From JAAELZ01 sp965237485 (lineage in GTDB: Bacteria; Pseudomonadota; Gammaproteobacteria; Arenicellales; Poriferihabitantaceae): DNA of 64,000 bases. The notes below the pieces were generated by a model, which was given only the letters and a program-made list of their open reading frames with translations, was not told the origin of the DNA and did no database searches. Of this stretch, positions 27,826 through 37,089 are shown in pieces; the stretch's first letter is position 1; the number at the start of each line of letters is the position of its first letter. The position numbers and the translations under genes are program-made. The DNA is taken from positions 248,001 through 312,000 of the forward strand of contig CBDEFQ010000009.1 of NCBI GenBank assembly GCA_965237485.1. The letters run 5' to 3'.

Positions 27826-27982
27826 ACCTTGTACGAGGTTAAGACAGTGTTGCAACTCCTATAGCTTGTGCCTCAAATTTGCTTGCATTGCTAAGCACAC
27901 TTCTACAGTTTTGTTGGTGATACTGCCTACAACTGTGCGGGCCTTCTACCTATATCACCGGAGCCGATGGTGTGGGTATTGG

Positions 27983-29359
27983 CTATTTCTTCCACAGCTT
28001 TGGATCAATATCTAGTGCTTTGAGTTTGCGATAAAGATGGGTGCGCTCTACACCCGTCATTTTAGCTAGGGTGCTTACATTACCGTTTAAGCGATTTAGA
28101 TGAAATTCAAAATAGTTTTTTTCAAAATCATCACGGGCGGATCGGTAGTCAGCTTCGTAACCACCAGCTCGATCTGTTGATCCCTTTTGTGCGTTGTCAC
28201 GGTCCAGGAGCAGAATTTGCTCTATCTCTTGGGCTATAATTTGGGTCGTACCTCCTGCTACCAATAGGCGCTGAATAACGTTAATTAGTTCACGCACATT
28301 GCCGGGCCAATTGTGTTGACGGAGTTGATTAATTGCACCGCTACTTAAATGTCTTAACGGCAGTTGTTCAGTGTCAACAGCATGTTGTATGTAGTAATGG
28401 GCTAATGGGCCAATATCATCTAGGTGCTCTATTAATGCGGGCACATGCACTTGCATCACGTTAAGTCGGTAATATAAGTCTTGTCGAAAGTCGCCATCAC
28501 TCACCATTTTCTCGATGGCTTGATTGGTGCTGCAAATAATTCTAACGTCTACCTCGATGGGCTGGTGCCCGCCTACGCGTAAAAAGCGCCCCGCCTGTAG
28601 CGCACTGAGTAGCTTGGTTTGCATGGTGTTGTTGAGGTCACCGATTTCATCAAGATACAGTGTGCCGCTTTCGGCTTGTTCAAAACAGCCTGCCTGCACA
28701 ACGCCATCTTCTTCACTGCCGAATAAACGCCTTCCAATATTCTGTGCGGGAATGGCCGCCAGGCTAATTTCCACGAAGGGTGATTTACTGCGAGCGCTAG
28801 CTTGGTGAAGGGCCCGCGCCACTACACCTTTACCGCTTCCAGGTGCGCCGGAGACCATCACCCAGCTTGCGGTTTTCCCTATCCGGCTAATTAATTCCCT
28901 TAGTGCTTGCAGCTTCGCGCTGTCACCGATCAACTGTGACACCGGGTCTAGCTGGTTACGTAGTTGGGTTAACTCTTGGTACTGCGCTCGGTTTTCAAGA
29001 GCGCGATTGAGCGTGATCAGTAGCTTTGCGGTACTCAAGGGTTTTTCAAGAAAGTCATAAGCTCCCAACTGGATGGCCTCTACAGCGGTTTCAACCGTGC
29101 CATGACCAGAGATCATAATAACCGGAGACTGATTTCCTGCTGATTGAAATCCTTGCAATAAGCTGATGCCGTCAATGTCGGGCATCCAGATATCCATCAA
29201 AATGACGTCAAACACATTTGCTTTGAATGCGGCGTGGGCGAGTTCACCATTTCCCGCGGTGGTAACTGTAAAGCCCTCATCTTCTAAGATGTCTTGCAGC
29301 ACTTCGCAAATGCTCGGCTCATCATCGATAACTAAAATGTTGGCGGTATTTTTATCCAT
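27983..29359 (-). CDS. ntrX: NtrX-like response regulator
   Basis: A 458-residue regulator with a receiver domain (phospho-acceptor Asp in DVILMDIWMPDIDG), an AAA+ domain (Walker A GAPGSGKGVVAR, Walker B GTLYLDEIGDL) and a Fis-type helix-turn-helix (NGNVSTLAKMTGVERTHLYRKLKAL). The loop where sigma-54 activators carry GAFTGA instead reads EEDGVVQAGCFEQA, so sigma-54 contact may be lost; this is also seen in other NtrX-type proteins. It overlaps ntrY by 8 bp. The system is associated with nitrogen, redox or envelope control. It ends in TAG. Confidence 0.9.
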   Translation of the reverse strand: MDKNTANILVIDDEPSICEVLQDILEDEGFTVTTAGNGELAHAAFKANVFDVILMDIWMPDIDGISLLQGFQSAGNQSPVIMISGHGTVETAVEAIQLGAYDFLEKPLSTAKLLITLNRALENRAQYQELTQLRNQLDPVSQLIGDSAKLQALRELISRIGKTASWVMVSGAPGSGKGVVARALHQASARSKSPFVEISLAAIPAQNIGRRLFGSEEDGVVQAGCFEQAESGTLYLDEIGDLNNTMQTKLLSALQAGRFLRVGGHQPIEVDVRIICSTNQAIEKMVSDGDFRQDLYYRLNVMQVHVPALIEHLDDIGPLAHYYIQHAVDTEQLPLRHLSSGAINQLRQHNWPGNVRELINVIQRLLVAGGTTQIIAQEIEQILLLDRDNAQKGSTDRAGGYEADYRSARDDFEKNYFEFHLNRLNGNVSTLAKMTGVERTHLYRKLKALDIDPKLWKK

Positions 29360-31637
29360 TGCGCTCTAAGGGTAACCAAACATTCACGGTGCCGCCATCA
29401 AGTGAACCTGTATTGCTCGCTTTTGCATAGCCATAATGGGCTTCTACGATACGCTTTACGATGGCCATACCCAAGCCGGTACCATTTTGCTTATTGGTGA
29501 CATAGGGCTCAAACAGACTGTCTAGCATGTCGGGGTCAAAACCCGGTCCATTGTCGCAAATGGTTAGCAATACACCTGCTACCTTGTCTTCCGTTTTCAA
29601 TTGGGTTTGCAAATTAATTTTACCCTTAGGCGTTTGGGAAGTCGCATCTATGGCGTTGGCTATTAAGTTATTAAGGACTTGCCGAATCGCATCTTGATCA
29701 GCGTGCATAGTTTGCGTTTGTTCAAAAAGCTCTAGATTCAGCGAGGTGGTTTTTTCGAGAGGACGATTCAATTCTATGCAGTCTTTGATTAGTTCATGTA
29801 TGTCAAAACGACTAAACTGCAGGCGTTCTGAGCGTGCGTAGTTTGCAAAGGCGTCAACCATTCTCTTCATGGTTTCGACTTGTTCAGAAATGGTGCGGGT
29901 AGATCGGTCAAGCGCATCGCGGTCAACGAGATCTAGCTGGTTTAAATATTTACGCCGAATTCTCTCGGTAGACAGTTGAATTGGTGTTAGCGGGTTTTTG
30001 ATCTCATGTGCTAAACGCCGCGCCACTTCACCCCATGCAGCATCCTTTTGCGCATTGATTAGCTTGGTTATATCGTCAAACACGACCACCCAGCCAGCGT
30101 TATCGGTTTCTACGTCGAGTTGGCTGACCGTCACCAACAATATCTGTTTGCCTCGATTAGACTCTAAGCTGATTTCTTTTTCACCGATTTGAGCCCCATT
30201 TATTGCTGCTTCAATCATTGCAAACAAAGCCCCCAGCTGAGGTGCGCCGTCGGCTAATTCTTCACAGTTTCTGTGTTGATTATCGTCTAGGTTAATTTTT
30301 AGTATCTTCGACGCTTGCGCATTCGCAGTTTGCAATCGACCATGCTCGTTAAAAGAAACTACTCCAGAAGATAGGTGGGACAACACGGTTTGTAGATAAG
30401 CGCGTTGCTCTAACTCTTTAAGATGGTTGTCTTCAGCTTCGCCTTGCGAGCGGCGTATTTGGCTGATCATGGTATTAAAAGAGCCAACCAATAATCCCAA
30501 TTCGTCATCACTTTTTATGGGTAAACGCGTGTGATAGTCCCCAGCTGCCACTAGGCGCGTGCCTTCAGCTAAATCACGTAGTGGAGCAACCAGTCTGCGC
30601 GCAGAAAATAGAGCCACCCATAGAGAAATCAACACAGTCATAATGGTGATCAGTGATAAAGAGATCAGGAAACTAATTTTCAGTGGCTTACGCAAATACG
30701 CGAGGCGGCGATATTCAGAAGAAGCAAGTTCTAAACTATCACCTAACCTTGCGTAGCGCAGCGGCAGTAATTCGATCACCTGTAAAATATTAGCTTGCCC
30801 GGTTAATGATCGTGCTGCGACTGGGACCAACACGCGGTATTGTAAAGCGCTACCTGTAGGTTCCAATTTTGATACTGCATCGCCAGAACGCGCCTTATTC
30901 ATCAACTGCTTATCGGGGGTGTCAGGGAATAAGGTTGTGGGGTTCTGATTACTAGTTGCGATCACCTGACCACGTGGATCATAAAGATCAATTTCGACAT
31001 AACCACGGTCACGGCGTATTTCGTCCAGCAGGCGTATGGTTTCCAAACTACTATTTGCTCTAGTGACTCGCTGGGCATCTTGCGCTGCTTTGTCAATTAA
31101 TTCATCCTTAATGGCTTCCAAAAAGCCTTGGCCTAACAACAAGGCATCACCCAAGGCTTGCTCAATGCGCACGTCAAACCAACTGTCGATGCCCTTTGAT
31201 AAAAACTGCGCAGAAAAGTAGTAAACCACGCCTATAGGTAGGCAAGTCAGTAACAAGAACAAGGCCACCAATCGCATCATAAGGCGTGACCCCATTATCC
31301 GTTTGCGATATTGATTGAGTAGGCGAATGAAATTAGCTACCACAAACAAGGATAAGATCAATATGCCTATCAAATTGACCATTAATAATGCGGTGAACCA
31401 CTGGCCACCAATTTGCGCCTTTTGTGCAGCGACAGACAGCAGAAAGCTGGCGATAAGAAAGAAAACCGACACCCCGATGATGGGGACGGGGCCTAAGAAT
31501 TTGCGAATTAAGTCTTTATTGATCAAAGCAGCTGGGGGCTTACGGAATACTCCAAGTACAGGTTTTACTTTTAAGCCGCCAAGAAGGTGAGGCGTAAGCG
31601 ACGATGCGCAAAGCAGGGGGCAAGGACTCAATATCAA
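29352..31637 (-). CDS. ntrY: NtrY-like membrane sensor kinase
   Basis: A sensor kinase of up to 761 residues with several N-terminal TM helices, a periplasmic domain, HAMP (LVAPLRDLAEGTRLVAAGDYHTRLPI), a PAS domain, the phospho-acceptor His in RRLAHEIKNPLTPIQLSTERI, and the ATPase domain (NLIANAIDAT, NGTGLGMAIVKRIVEAH). It is the partner of ntrX. The longest frame overlaps the DUF4390 gene; a TTG at 31524-31526 would begin just after that gene, and the true start is uncertain. The order DUF4390-ntrY-ntrX next to rsmB/fmt is common in gammaproteobacteria. Confidence 0.92.
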   Translation of the reverse strand: MILSPCPLLCASSLTPHLLGGLKVKPVLGVFRKPPAALINKDLIRKFLGPVPIIGVSVFFLIASFLLSVAAQKAQIGGQWFTALLMVNLIGILILSLFVVANFIRLLNQYRKRIMGSRLMMRLVALFLLLTCLPIGVVYYFSAQFLSKGIDSWFDVRIEQALGDALLLGQGFLEAIKDELIDKAAQDAQRVTRANSSLETIRLLDEIRRDRGYVEIDLYDPRGQVIATSNQNPTTLFPDTPDKQLMNKARSGDAVSKLEPTGSALQYRVLVPVAARSLTGQANILQVIELLPLRYARLGDSLELASSEYRRLAYLRKPLKISFLISLSLITIMTVLISLWVALFSARRLVAPLRDLAEGTRLVAAGDYHTRLPIKSDDELGLLVGSFNTMISQIRRSQGEAEDNHLKELEQRAYLQTVLSHLSSGVVSFNEHGRLQTANAQASKILKINLDDNQHRNCEELADGAPQLGALFAMIEAAINGAQIGEKEISLESNRGKQILLVTVSQLDVETDNAGWVVVFDDITKLINAQKDAAWGEVARRLAHEIKNPLTPIQLSTERIRRKYLNQLDLVDRDALDRSTRTISEQVETMKRMVDAFANYARSERLQFSRFDIHELIKDCIELNRPLEKTTSLNLELFEQTQTMHADQDAIRQVLNNLIANAIDATSQTPKGKINLQTQLKTEDKVAGVLLTICDNGPGFDPDMLDSLFEPYVTNKQNGTGLGMAIVKRIVEAHYGYAKASNTGSLDGGTVNVWLPLERNG

Positions 31638-32121
31638 GCTTGACCATCAGCTTGAGTTGGTAGCCGCGCGAGCTTTTCGGCATAGTTTGCCTTAATACAT
31701 CTGTTTGCAAGCGATATGCTTCGACTTTATCCAACACTTCGCGAACGCTCGCAAATGAAAGAGTCTCATCGTTCAAGGTGCTCTTCAATTGATAACGATC
31801 GGTTAAGGAGTGATAGCTGATCTGGTGTTTCTGCTGCCAGTTCGCTATGTTCTTATTCCACAACAAGCGGCGTTTACTCGACAAGCTGAGCAGTGTGGTT
31901 AAAGTCACGGGAATGCCATTGTGTAGCGCTTCGGTGACGGCATTATTGAGTCTTAAGCTAAAATTGGCTTGTGCATTTAGCTGGGTTTCGCTCAGTTCGG
32001 CACTGGCGTTATTGATACCAAAAGTATCCGCTGCATATAATGGTGAGATTAACGAACTCCACAACAGTAAGCCAACTAGTGCTATGCTGAACTTTAGCCA
32101 AGTTGATTGAGTAGTAAACAT
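31540..32121 (-). CDS. DUF4390 exported protein
   Basis: A 193-residue protein with an N-terminal signal (residues 10-31, FSIALVGLLLWSSLISPLYAA) and a DUF4390 domain (INNASAELSETQLNAQANFSLRLNNAVTEALHNGIPVTLT ... YQLKLMVKLDIESLPPALRIVAYASPSW). The function is unknown. It touches rsmB upstream with no gap and leads into ntrY, suggesting one operon fmt-rsmB-DUF4390-ntrY-ntrX. Its fixed place beside NtrY suggests a role with that envelope sensor (inference). Confidence 0.85.
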   Translation of the reverse strand: MFTTQSTWLKFSIALVGLLLWSSLISPLYAADTFGINNASAELSETQLNAQANFSLRLNNAVTEALHNGIPVTLTTLLSLSSKRRLLWNKNIANWQQKHQISYHSLTDRYQLKSTLNDETLSFASVREVLDKVEAYRLQTDVLRQTMPKSSRGYQLKLMVKLDIESLPPALRIVAYASPSWRLKSKTCTWSIP

Positions 32122-33471
32122 CTAGACTTTTTCGAGCAAAGAGTAGAAAAAACCATCGCCACTGTGAACATCAGGCAAGCGTTGACGCCCGTGTGGCGTT
32201 TGCAGGCCTAAAGACAATGATAGGTCGCGCACCGCCACGTTGTTATTTTCGGCAATAAAGGTGGCGATAGCCAGATCATTTTCTAAATGCAGTATCGAAC
32301 ATGTTGTGTACAAAAGCTGGCCTCCAGTTTTTAGTATTGCCCAGCAATGGTTTAGTAAGGCATTTTGCTGCGCGGCAAATTGTAGACTATTTTCGTGGTT
32401 ACGGCGAAATTTAATGTCTGGATGGCGGCGCATCACGCCGGTTCCGGTGCAAGGCACATCTAATAAGATTCGGTCAAATAAGGTGCCGTCCCACCAGCTT
32501 AGATCATAGGGATTCTGTTTATCTAAGGCGACAACATTGGGCTTAAATTTTAGTCGCTGCATATTGTCCTGCAAACGGTTAAGGCGGTGGCTAAAGTCAA
32601 CTGCAGTTACACTGCTTAAGTTTGGCTCGGCTTCAAAGATGTGCCCCGTTTTACCTCCGGGTGCTGCGCAGGCGTCTAGTATGTGCATCTGGGGTGCTAG
32701 TTTGAGCAGCGGAACCGATAACTGTGCTGATTCATCCTGCACAGAAACTACCCCTTCAGTAAAACCCGGAATACGTTTAACCGCGATGGGGGTTTCTAAA
32801 GTGATGCCTATTGGGCTAACTGCGCAGGGTGTGGCCTTGATGTCTGCCGCTACAAGGGCATCTAAATAACGGTCGCGAGATTGCTTTGCTGGATTGATGC
32901 GAAGCGTTAGCGGTGGGTGCTGCATTGATGCATCTAGAACGCTATCAAGATTATCTGGCCAATCATTGTTTATTTGATCAACTAGCCAATCTGGATAGCA
33001 TTGCCTAATTTGTTCAGGCTCTAGTTGTTTACTAGATGCGGTGTCCGAGTCGCGCTTGCGCAGGTGATTTCGTAGTATGGCATTGACCACCCCTTTCGCC
33101 CATTCACGCTTGAGTATTTTGGTGGCCTTGACGGTTTCATTGACTACGGCATGATCGGCGCTATTCATGTGATCTAACTCAAACAATGCCGTGACTAGCA
33201 AATAGCTAAGAATATTGTCTTTGGCTTTGAATGGCTTTTTAAGTTGTTGATCAATTAATTTTTTGTACCACAGTGCCCAGCGTGTGCTGCCATAGCAAAG
33301 TGCCTTATATAACGGTAAGTCGCGTTGGTTTAAGTGTTCAGCGTGTTTTTCTATCGCTTGGTCAAGAGAGTGTAACTCGTCGCACACCGCAAACAGCGTT
33401 TGAGCCGCCACCAAACGCAAATTGGCGTTGGGTTTACTCAAAGCGATCGCCCACTGATAGCTTGAACCCAT
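32122..33471 (-). CDS. rsmB: 16S rRNA m5C967 methyltransferase
   Basis: Methylates C967 of 16S rRNA using SAM. An N-terminal NusB-like RNA-binding domain is followed by a Rossmann methyltransferase. Motifs are LDACAAPGGKTGHI for SAM binding, DVPCTGTGVMRRHPDIK with one catalytic Cys, and LYTTCSIL with the second. The frame opens at 33471, but TTG 33441, overlapping the fmt stop, gives the more family-like start SKPNANLRLVAAQ. It sits in the standard def-fmt-rsmB order and ends in TAG. Confidence 0.95.
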   Translation of the reverse strand: MGSSYQWAIALSKPNANLRLVAAQTLFAVCDELHSLDQAIEKHAEHLNQRDLPLYKALCYGSTRWALWYKKLIDQQLKKPFKAKDNILSYLLVTALFELDHMNSADHAVVNETVKATKILKREWAKGVVNAILRNHLRKRDSDTASSKQLEPEQIRQCYPDWLVDQINNDWPDNLDSVLDASMQHPPLTLRINPAKQSRDRYLDALVAADIKATPCAVSPIGITLETPIAVKRIPGFTEGVVSVQDESAQLSVPLLKLAPQMHILDACAAPGGKTGHIFEAEPNLSSVTAVDFSHRLNRLQDNMQRLKFKPNVVALDKQNPYDLSWWDGTLFDRILLDVPCTGTGVMRRHPDIKFRRNHENSLQFAAQQNALLNHCWAILKTGGQLLYTTCSILHLENDLAIATFIAENNNVAVRDLSLSLGLQTPHGRQRLPDVHSGDGFFYSLLEKV

Positions 33472-34381
33472 TAAGCAGGATTTTTGCGCCCATAGGCTTT
33501 TTGCCGGGCCTTTGCAATGTTTGCAACACTAAACAGCCTTCACCGGTTTGGATGTGTATTCCAGTTTGGTCTATCGCTACTACAGTACCGGTAGCGTGGT
33601 TGGTTTGTTGCTCTGTTGCCGTGGTAGTTAGAATGCGTAATTCTGTCTCGCAGCAACGGCTAATGGCGACAGGCCACGGATTAAACGCCCGCACTTTATT
33701 AAACAGGTTTGTTGCCGTGTGCGTCCAATCTAGCCGTGATTCTAGTTTCTCAAGTTTTCGGGCGTAAGTGATGCCAACGTCTTCTTGGGGCCTGACTTTT
33801 AATGTATGTTGAATAATTGCCGGAAGATGTTGAGTGAGGCATTGTTTGCTTAACTGCAGTAGACGGTCATGCAGTTGGCCGCCAGTTTCGTCTGCACCTA
33901 TGTTAAGGCAGGCTTTCGCTAACACCGGCCCAGTATCTAGGCCTTTTTCCATTTGTATAATGCAAATGCCGGTTGTTGTATCCCCAGCTTCTATCGTACG
34001 TTGAATGGGTGCAGCGCCGCGCCAACGCGGCAACAACGAGGCATGAATATTGATGCAACCTAATCGAGGCATCACCAACACTTTGCTGGGAAGAATAAGT
34101 CCGTAGGCAGTTACCACCATTAGGTCGGCCTTCAAATTGTCAATTAGATCTCGGCTGGCCCTAGACTTGAAAGACTCGGGCTGAAATAGTGGAATATAGT
34201 GATCTAATGCCTTGAGCTTTACGGGCGATGTCTTGAGCTCTTTACCGCGCCCCGCTTTGCGGTCCGGCTGTGTAAATACCCCCACGATTTCAACATTAGC
34301 GCTGAGTAAAGCTTCTAGACTAGCAACGGCAAATGCGGGGGTGCCCGCGAAAACGATGCGCGGTCGGGTTGTGGCGGTCAT
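33434..34381 (-). CDS. fmt: Methionyl-tRNA formyltransferase
   Basis: A 315-residue enzyme that formylates Met-tRNAfMet using 10-formyl-THF. The N-terminal domain has RIVFAGTPAFAVASLEALL, the active-site segment INIHASLLPRWRGAAPIQ with catalytic Asn and His, and the Asp of EKGLDTGPVLA. The C-terminal domain binds tRNA (AFNPWPVA, then GAKILLNGFKLSVGDRFE). It lies 10 bp after def. The length is normal and the gene is intact. Confidence 0.98.
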   Translation of the reverse strand: MTATTRPRIVFAGTPAFAVASLEALLSANVEIVGVFTQPDRKAGRGKELKTSPVKLKALDHYIPLFQPESFKSRASRDLIDNLKADLMVVTAYGLILPSKVLVMPRLGCINIHASLLPRWRGAAPIQRTIEAGDTTTGICIIQMEKGLDTGPVLAKACLNIGADETGGQLHDRLLQLSKQCLTQHLPAIIQHTLKVRPQEDVGITYARKLEKLESRLDWTHTATNLFNKVRAFNPWPVAISRCCETELRILTTTATEQQTNHATGTVVAIDQTGIHIQTGEGCLVLQTLQRPGKKPMGAKILLNGFKLSVGDRFE

Positions 34382-34391
34382 CGTGTGGGGA

Positions 34392-34895
34392 TTAAGCCGC
34401 CTGGTTGGCTTCTTTTAGTAGTTTTTTACGAATACGTTCTCGCTTCATGCGCGATAGGTAGTCAACAAAGACTTTGCCGTCTAAGTGGTCTATCTCATGT
34501 TGAATGCAGATTGCCAATAGTGCATCAGCTTGGATACTAAAGTTCTTACCATTCTCATCCTGAGCTTCAATCAGCACCTCTTCGGCACGTTCAACAGCAG
34601 CGTAAATTTCGGGCACAGACAAACAGCCTTCCTCACTGGTGACAGAGCCTTGTTTATTTTTAATCACGGGGTTGATGAAAACGCGCAGCTGGTTTCTTTC
34701 CTCAGATACATCGAGTATCACTACGCGCTTTACAACATTCACCTGAATCGCCGCTAAACCAATGCCTGATGCAGCGTACATGGTTTGCGCCATGTCTTTT
34801 ACCAATGTTTTAACTTCAGCATTAAAGTCTGTAACCGGCTTCGCAATTTGTCGAAGCCGATTATCTGGGTACCTTAAAATTTCTAATATGGCCAT
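34392..34895 (-). CDS. def: Peptide deformylase
   Basis: A metal-dependent hydrolase that removes the formyl group from new proteins. All three motifs are present: GIGLAAIQV (motif 1), EEGCLSV with the metal-binding Cys (motif 2) and QHEIDHLDG with two metal-binding His and the catalytic Glu (motif 3). The frame is open further upstream, but ATG 34895 (MAILEILRYPDNRLRQ) gives the normal 168-residue enzyme and is chosen as the start. The gene usually upstream (a LysM protein or dprA) is absent. Confidence 0.97.
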   Translation of the reverse strand: MAILEILRYPDNRLRQIAKPVTDFNAEVKTLVKDMAQTMYAASGIGLAAIQVNVVKRVVILDVSEERNQLRVFINPVIKNKQGSVTSEEGCLSVPEIYAAVERAEEVLIEAQDENGKNFSIQADALLAICIQHEIDHLDGKVFVDYLSRMKRERIRKKLLKEANQAA

Positions 34896-35005
34896 GCCTT
34901 GGTATTTTCTTAAATTAGTCTTGGACAAAAATTCTGCCCAATAAAGTGGTGACAATTGTATCATTGCTAGTCTAAATCCCCAACGCGACAAATAAGCTTT
35001 AAACG

Positions 35006-35953
35006 ATGGTGCAAGTCCCCCGAAGTGACCAATCGATTAAATTCGAGAAAGCCTTTTTTACACCGCGTTACTGGCCGACATGGCTATTAATGGGGTTTAT
35101 CTGGTTTAGCTCAAGCTTGCCAAGGCCCTTAGCCATTAAAATTGGTGACGCAGTAGGCTGGGGTTTTAAAAAGCTCAACAAAAAGCGTCGTAATATAGTT
35201 GCCACTAATTTGCAACTGTGTTTTCCAGAGTTAACTGAGCAACAACGCAACGATCTAGCCGATGATCACTATCGATTTTATGGCCGTAGTGTGGTTGATT
35301 TTGGCTTAACTTGGTGGGCGCCGCTTAAGCGTTTGCGCAAGCTAATCCAGTTTCAAGGTGAGGAACAATACCTGCAAACGCTTAAGGACCACAATGTTAT
35401 TTTGATCTTGCCACATTTCACTGCACTCGATTGTGCAGCTGGTTTTGCAGCCACTTTACACCCTTCGATTGCTATGATGAAAACGCAAAAAAATGCGTTG
35501 CTAAATTGGTGCTTGTGGAGGGGCCGCACGCGGTACAAGCTCACGCGCATTATTATGCGAGATCAAGGTTTAAGACCTCTAATCAAGGCTGCAAAAAACG
35601 GAGCAGCCCTTTTTTATATGCCGGATGAAGATTTTGGTGATAGTTCGCTGACAGTATTTGCGCCATTTTTCGGCCACTCCACTTCTACACTAACTACATT
35701 GTCCAGAATGGCGAAAGTAGCGAATGCCAAAGTGATACCGGTGTTGCCCAGAATGCTTGATAACGGGTATTACGAAGTTGAATTTAAAGCACCGCTAGAG
35801 AACTTCCCATCAGGCGATGAGCTACAAGATGCTACCGCGGTTAACCAAGTGATCGAACAGGCCATCAAAGCCGCGCCCGCGCAGTATATGTGGACGCTGC
35901 AATGGTTTCGCTCGCAGCCTAACGACGCACCCTCGCCGTATCTTAGCCAGTGA
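35006..35953 (+). CDS. lpxL: Lipid A acyltransferase (LpxL/HtrB family)
   Basis: A 315-residue inner-membrane enzyme that adds a secondary acyl chain to Kdo2-lipid IVA. It shows an N-terminal hydrophobic anchor (WPTWLLMGFIWFSSSLP), the catalytic HX4D motif HFTALD near residue 136, and the substrate region MPDEDFG followed by VFAPFFG. It is divergent from def and overlaps the heptosyltransferase gene by 4 bp (GTGA), so the two LPS genes form an operon. It may equally be LpxM/LpxP-like; the acyl specificity cannot be read from the sequence. Confidence 0.88.
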   Translation: MVQVPRSDQSIKFEKAFFTPRYWPTWLLMGFIWFSSSLPRPLAIKIGDAVGWGFKKLNKKRRNIVATNLQLCFPELTEQQRNDLADDHYRFYGRSVVDFGLTWWAPLKRLRKLIQFQGEEQYLQTLKDHNVILILPHFTALDCAAGFAATLHPSIAMMKTQKNALLNWCLWRGRTRYKLTRIIMRDQGLRPLIKAAKNGAALFYMPDEDFGDSSLTVFAPFFGHSTSTLTTLSRMAKVANAKVIPVLPRMLDNGYYEVEFKAPLENFPSGDELQDATAVNQVIEQAIKAAPAQYMWTLQWFRSQPNDAPSPYLSQ

Positions 35954-36969
35954 ATATCCTTGTCATTAAACAAAGCTCGCTAGGTGATGTGTTGCATTCA
36001 ACTGCCGCATTACGAGCCATTAAAGTGCTGTATCCAAAAAGCCATCTAACGGTATTGACCAATCAAGCTAGTAGCGGGATATTAGAAAACAACCCGGATG
36101 TAGATGAGCTTGTATTGTTTGATTATGCGCTAGTTAAAAAGGATTGGCCTTTTGGGGTGGTGCCAATGGTAAAAGAGTTTAAGCGGGTAAAAAACCAAAT
36201 GAACCGCCGACGTTATGACTTGGCTTTTGACTTACAAGGTTTACTACGCTCGGCGATTTTTCTATACGCTGCCGGCGCCGATAAAAAATACATTAAGGGC
36301 CGTTGGTTGGGCTTACAAGGCTTTCGTAATAAACAGCTGCATGCTATAGAAGAAATGGCGCAGATGTTGAATTTGGCTAGCATTGCCATGCCGACCAAGC
36401 TAATGCGAATAGAAAGTAGCGACCTAGAGATTGCTAAAGTCACACAAGTACTAGATTCTGTGGGCTTATCCAATGCTGAAAACTCGCAGCCTCTAACTGT
36501 GATTAGCCCTTTTACAAGATGGCGTTCAAAAAACTGGCCATTGGCCTCGTTTATCGAGCTGGCCAATCAACTGTCGCAAAGCAATCAAGTTGTAATAACG
36601 GGTACAGCGGAAGATCAAGCGGAGATAGGCGCTGAGTTAGCTAACCGACCGGCATCGAGCTGTATAAATTTGGCGGGAATATTTAGTATCGGTGAATTAG
36701 CTGCATTAATGCAAAAGGCGGTGCTAGTGGTTTCGGGGGATAGTTTTCCAATGCACCTTGCCAGTGCGGTAGATACGCCTGTGGTGGCTCTATTTGGACC
36801 TACTGATGAAACCAAAACAGGGCCTTTGGGAGATTGCGCTAAGGTTATTCGCCCGGATGAATGTAGTAAATGTGATAAGCCCCATTGCCCGCGGCAATGT
36901 CTTGATACTATACCTGTTTCACGGGTGATCGAAGCGGTGAATAACTTGTTAGTCCAGAACACTGACTAG
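35950..36969 (+). CDS. waaC: LPS heptosyltransferase I-like (GT9)
   Basis: A 339-residue GT9 glycosyltransferase that adds heptose to the Kdo-lipid A core. The opening is typical (MNILVIKQSSLGDVLHSTAALRAI). The donor-binding region reads SGDSFPMHLASAVDTPVVALFGPTDETKTGP with the conserved D and H. A cysteine-rich stretch (CSKCDKPHCPRQC) near the C-terminus is common in this group. It starts at GTG 35950, overlapping lpxL. Heptosyltransferase I versus a related GT9 enzyme is not certain. Confidence 0.85.
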   Translation: MNILVIKQSSLGDVLHSTAALRAIKVLYPKSHLTVLTNQASSGILENNPDVDELVLFDYALVKKDWPFGVVPMVKEFKRVKNQMNRRRYDLAFDLQGLLRSAIFLYAAGADKKYIKGRWLGLQGFRNKQLHAIEEMAQMLNLASIAMPTKLMRIESSDLEIAKVTQVLDSVGLSNAENSQPLTVISPFTRWRSKNWPLASFIELANQLSQSNQVVITGTAEDQAEIGAELANRPASSCINLAGIFSIGELAALMQKAVLVVSGDSFPMHLASAVDTPVVALFGPTDETKTGPLGDCAKVIRPDECSKCDKPHCPRQCLDTIPVSRVIEAVNNLLVQNTD

Positions 36970-37089
36970 CATTGCCACTGCGGGCGTTCATTCTCTGGAG
37001 CGAAGCGCGGGGATCTTTTCAAATTAAGCACGGTCGCTAAGAGATTTAGTCAAAGCTGCCATTAGTAGCCCCGGTTGGTCTTAGAATTG

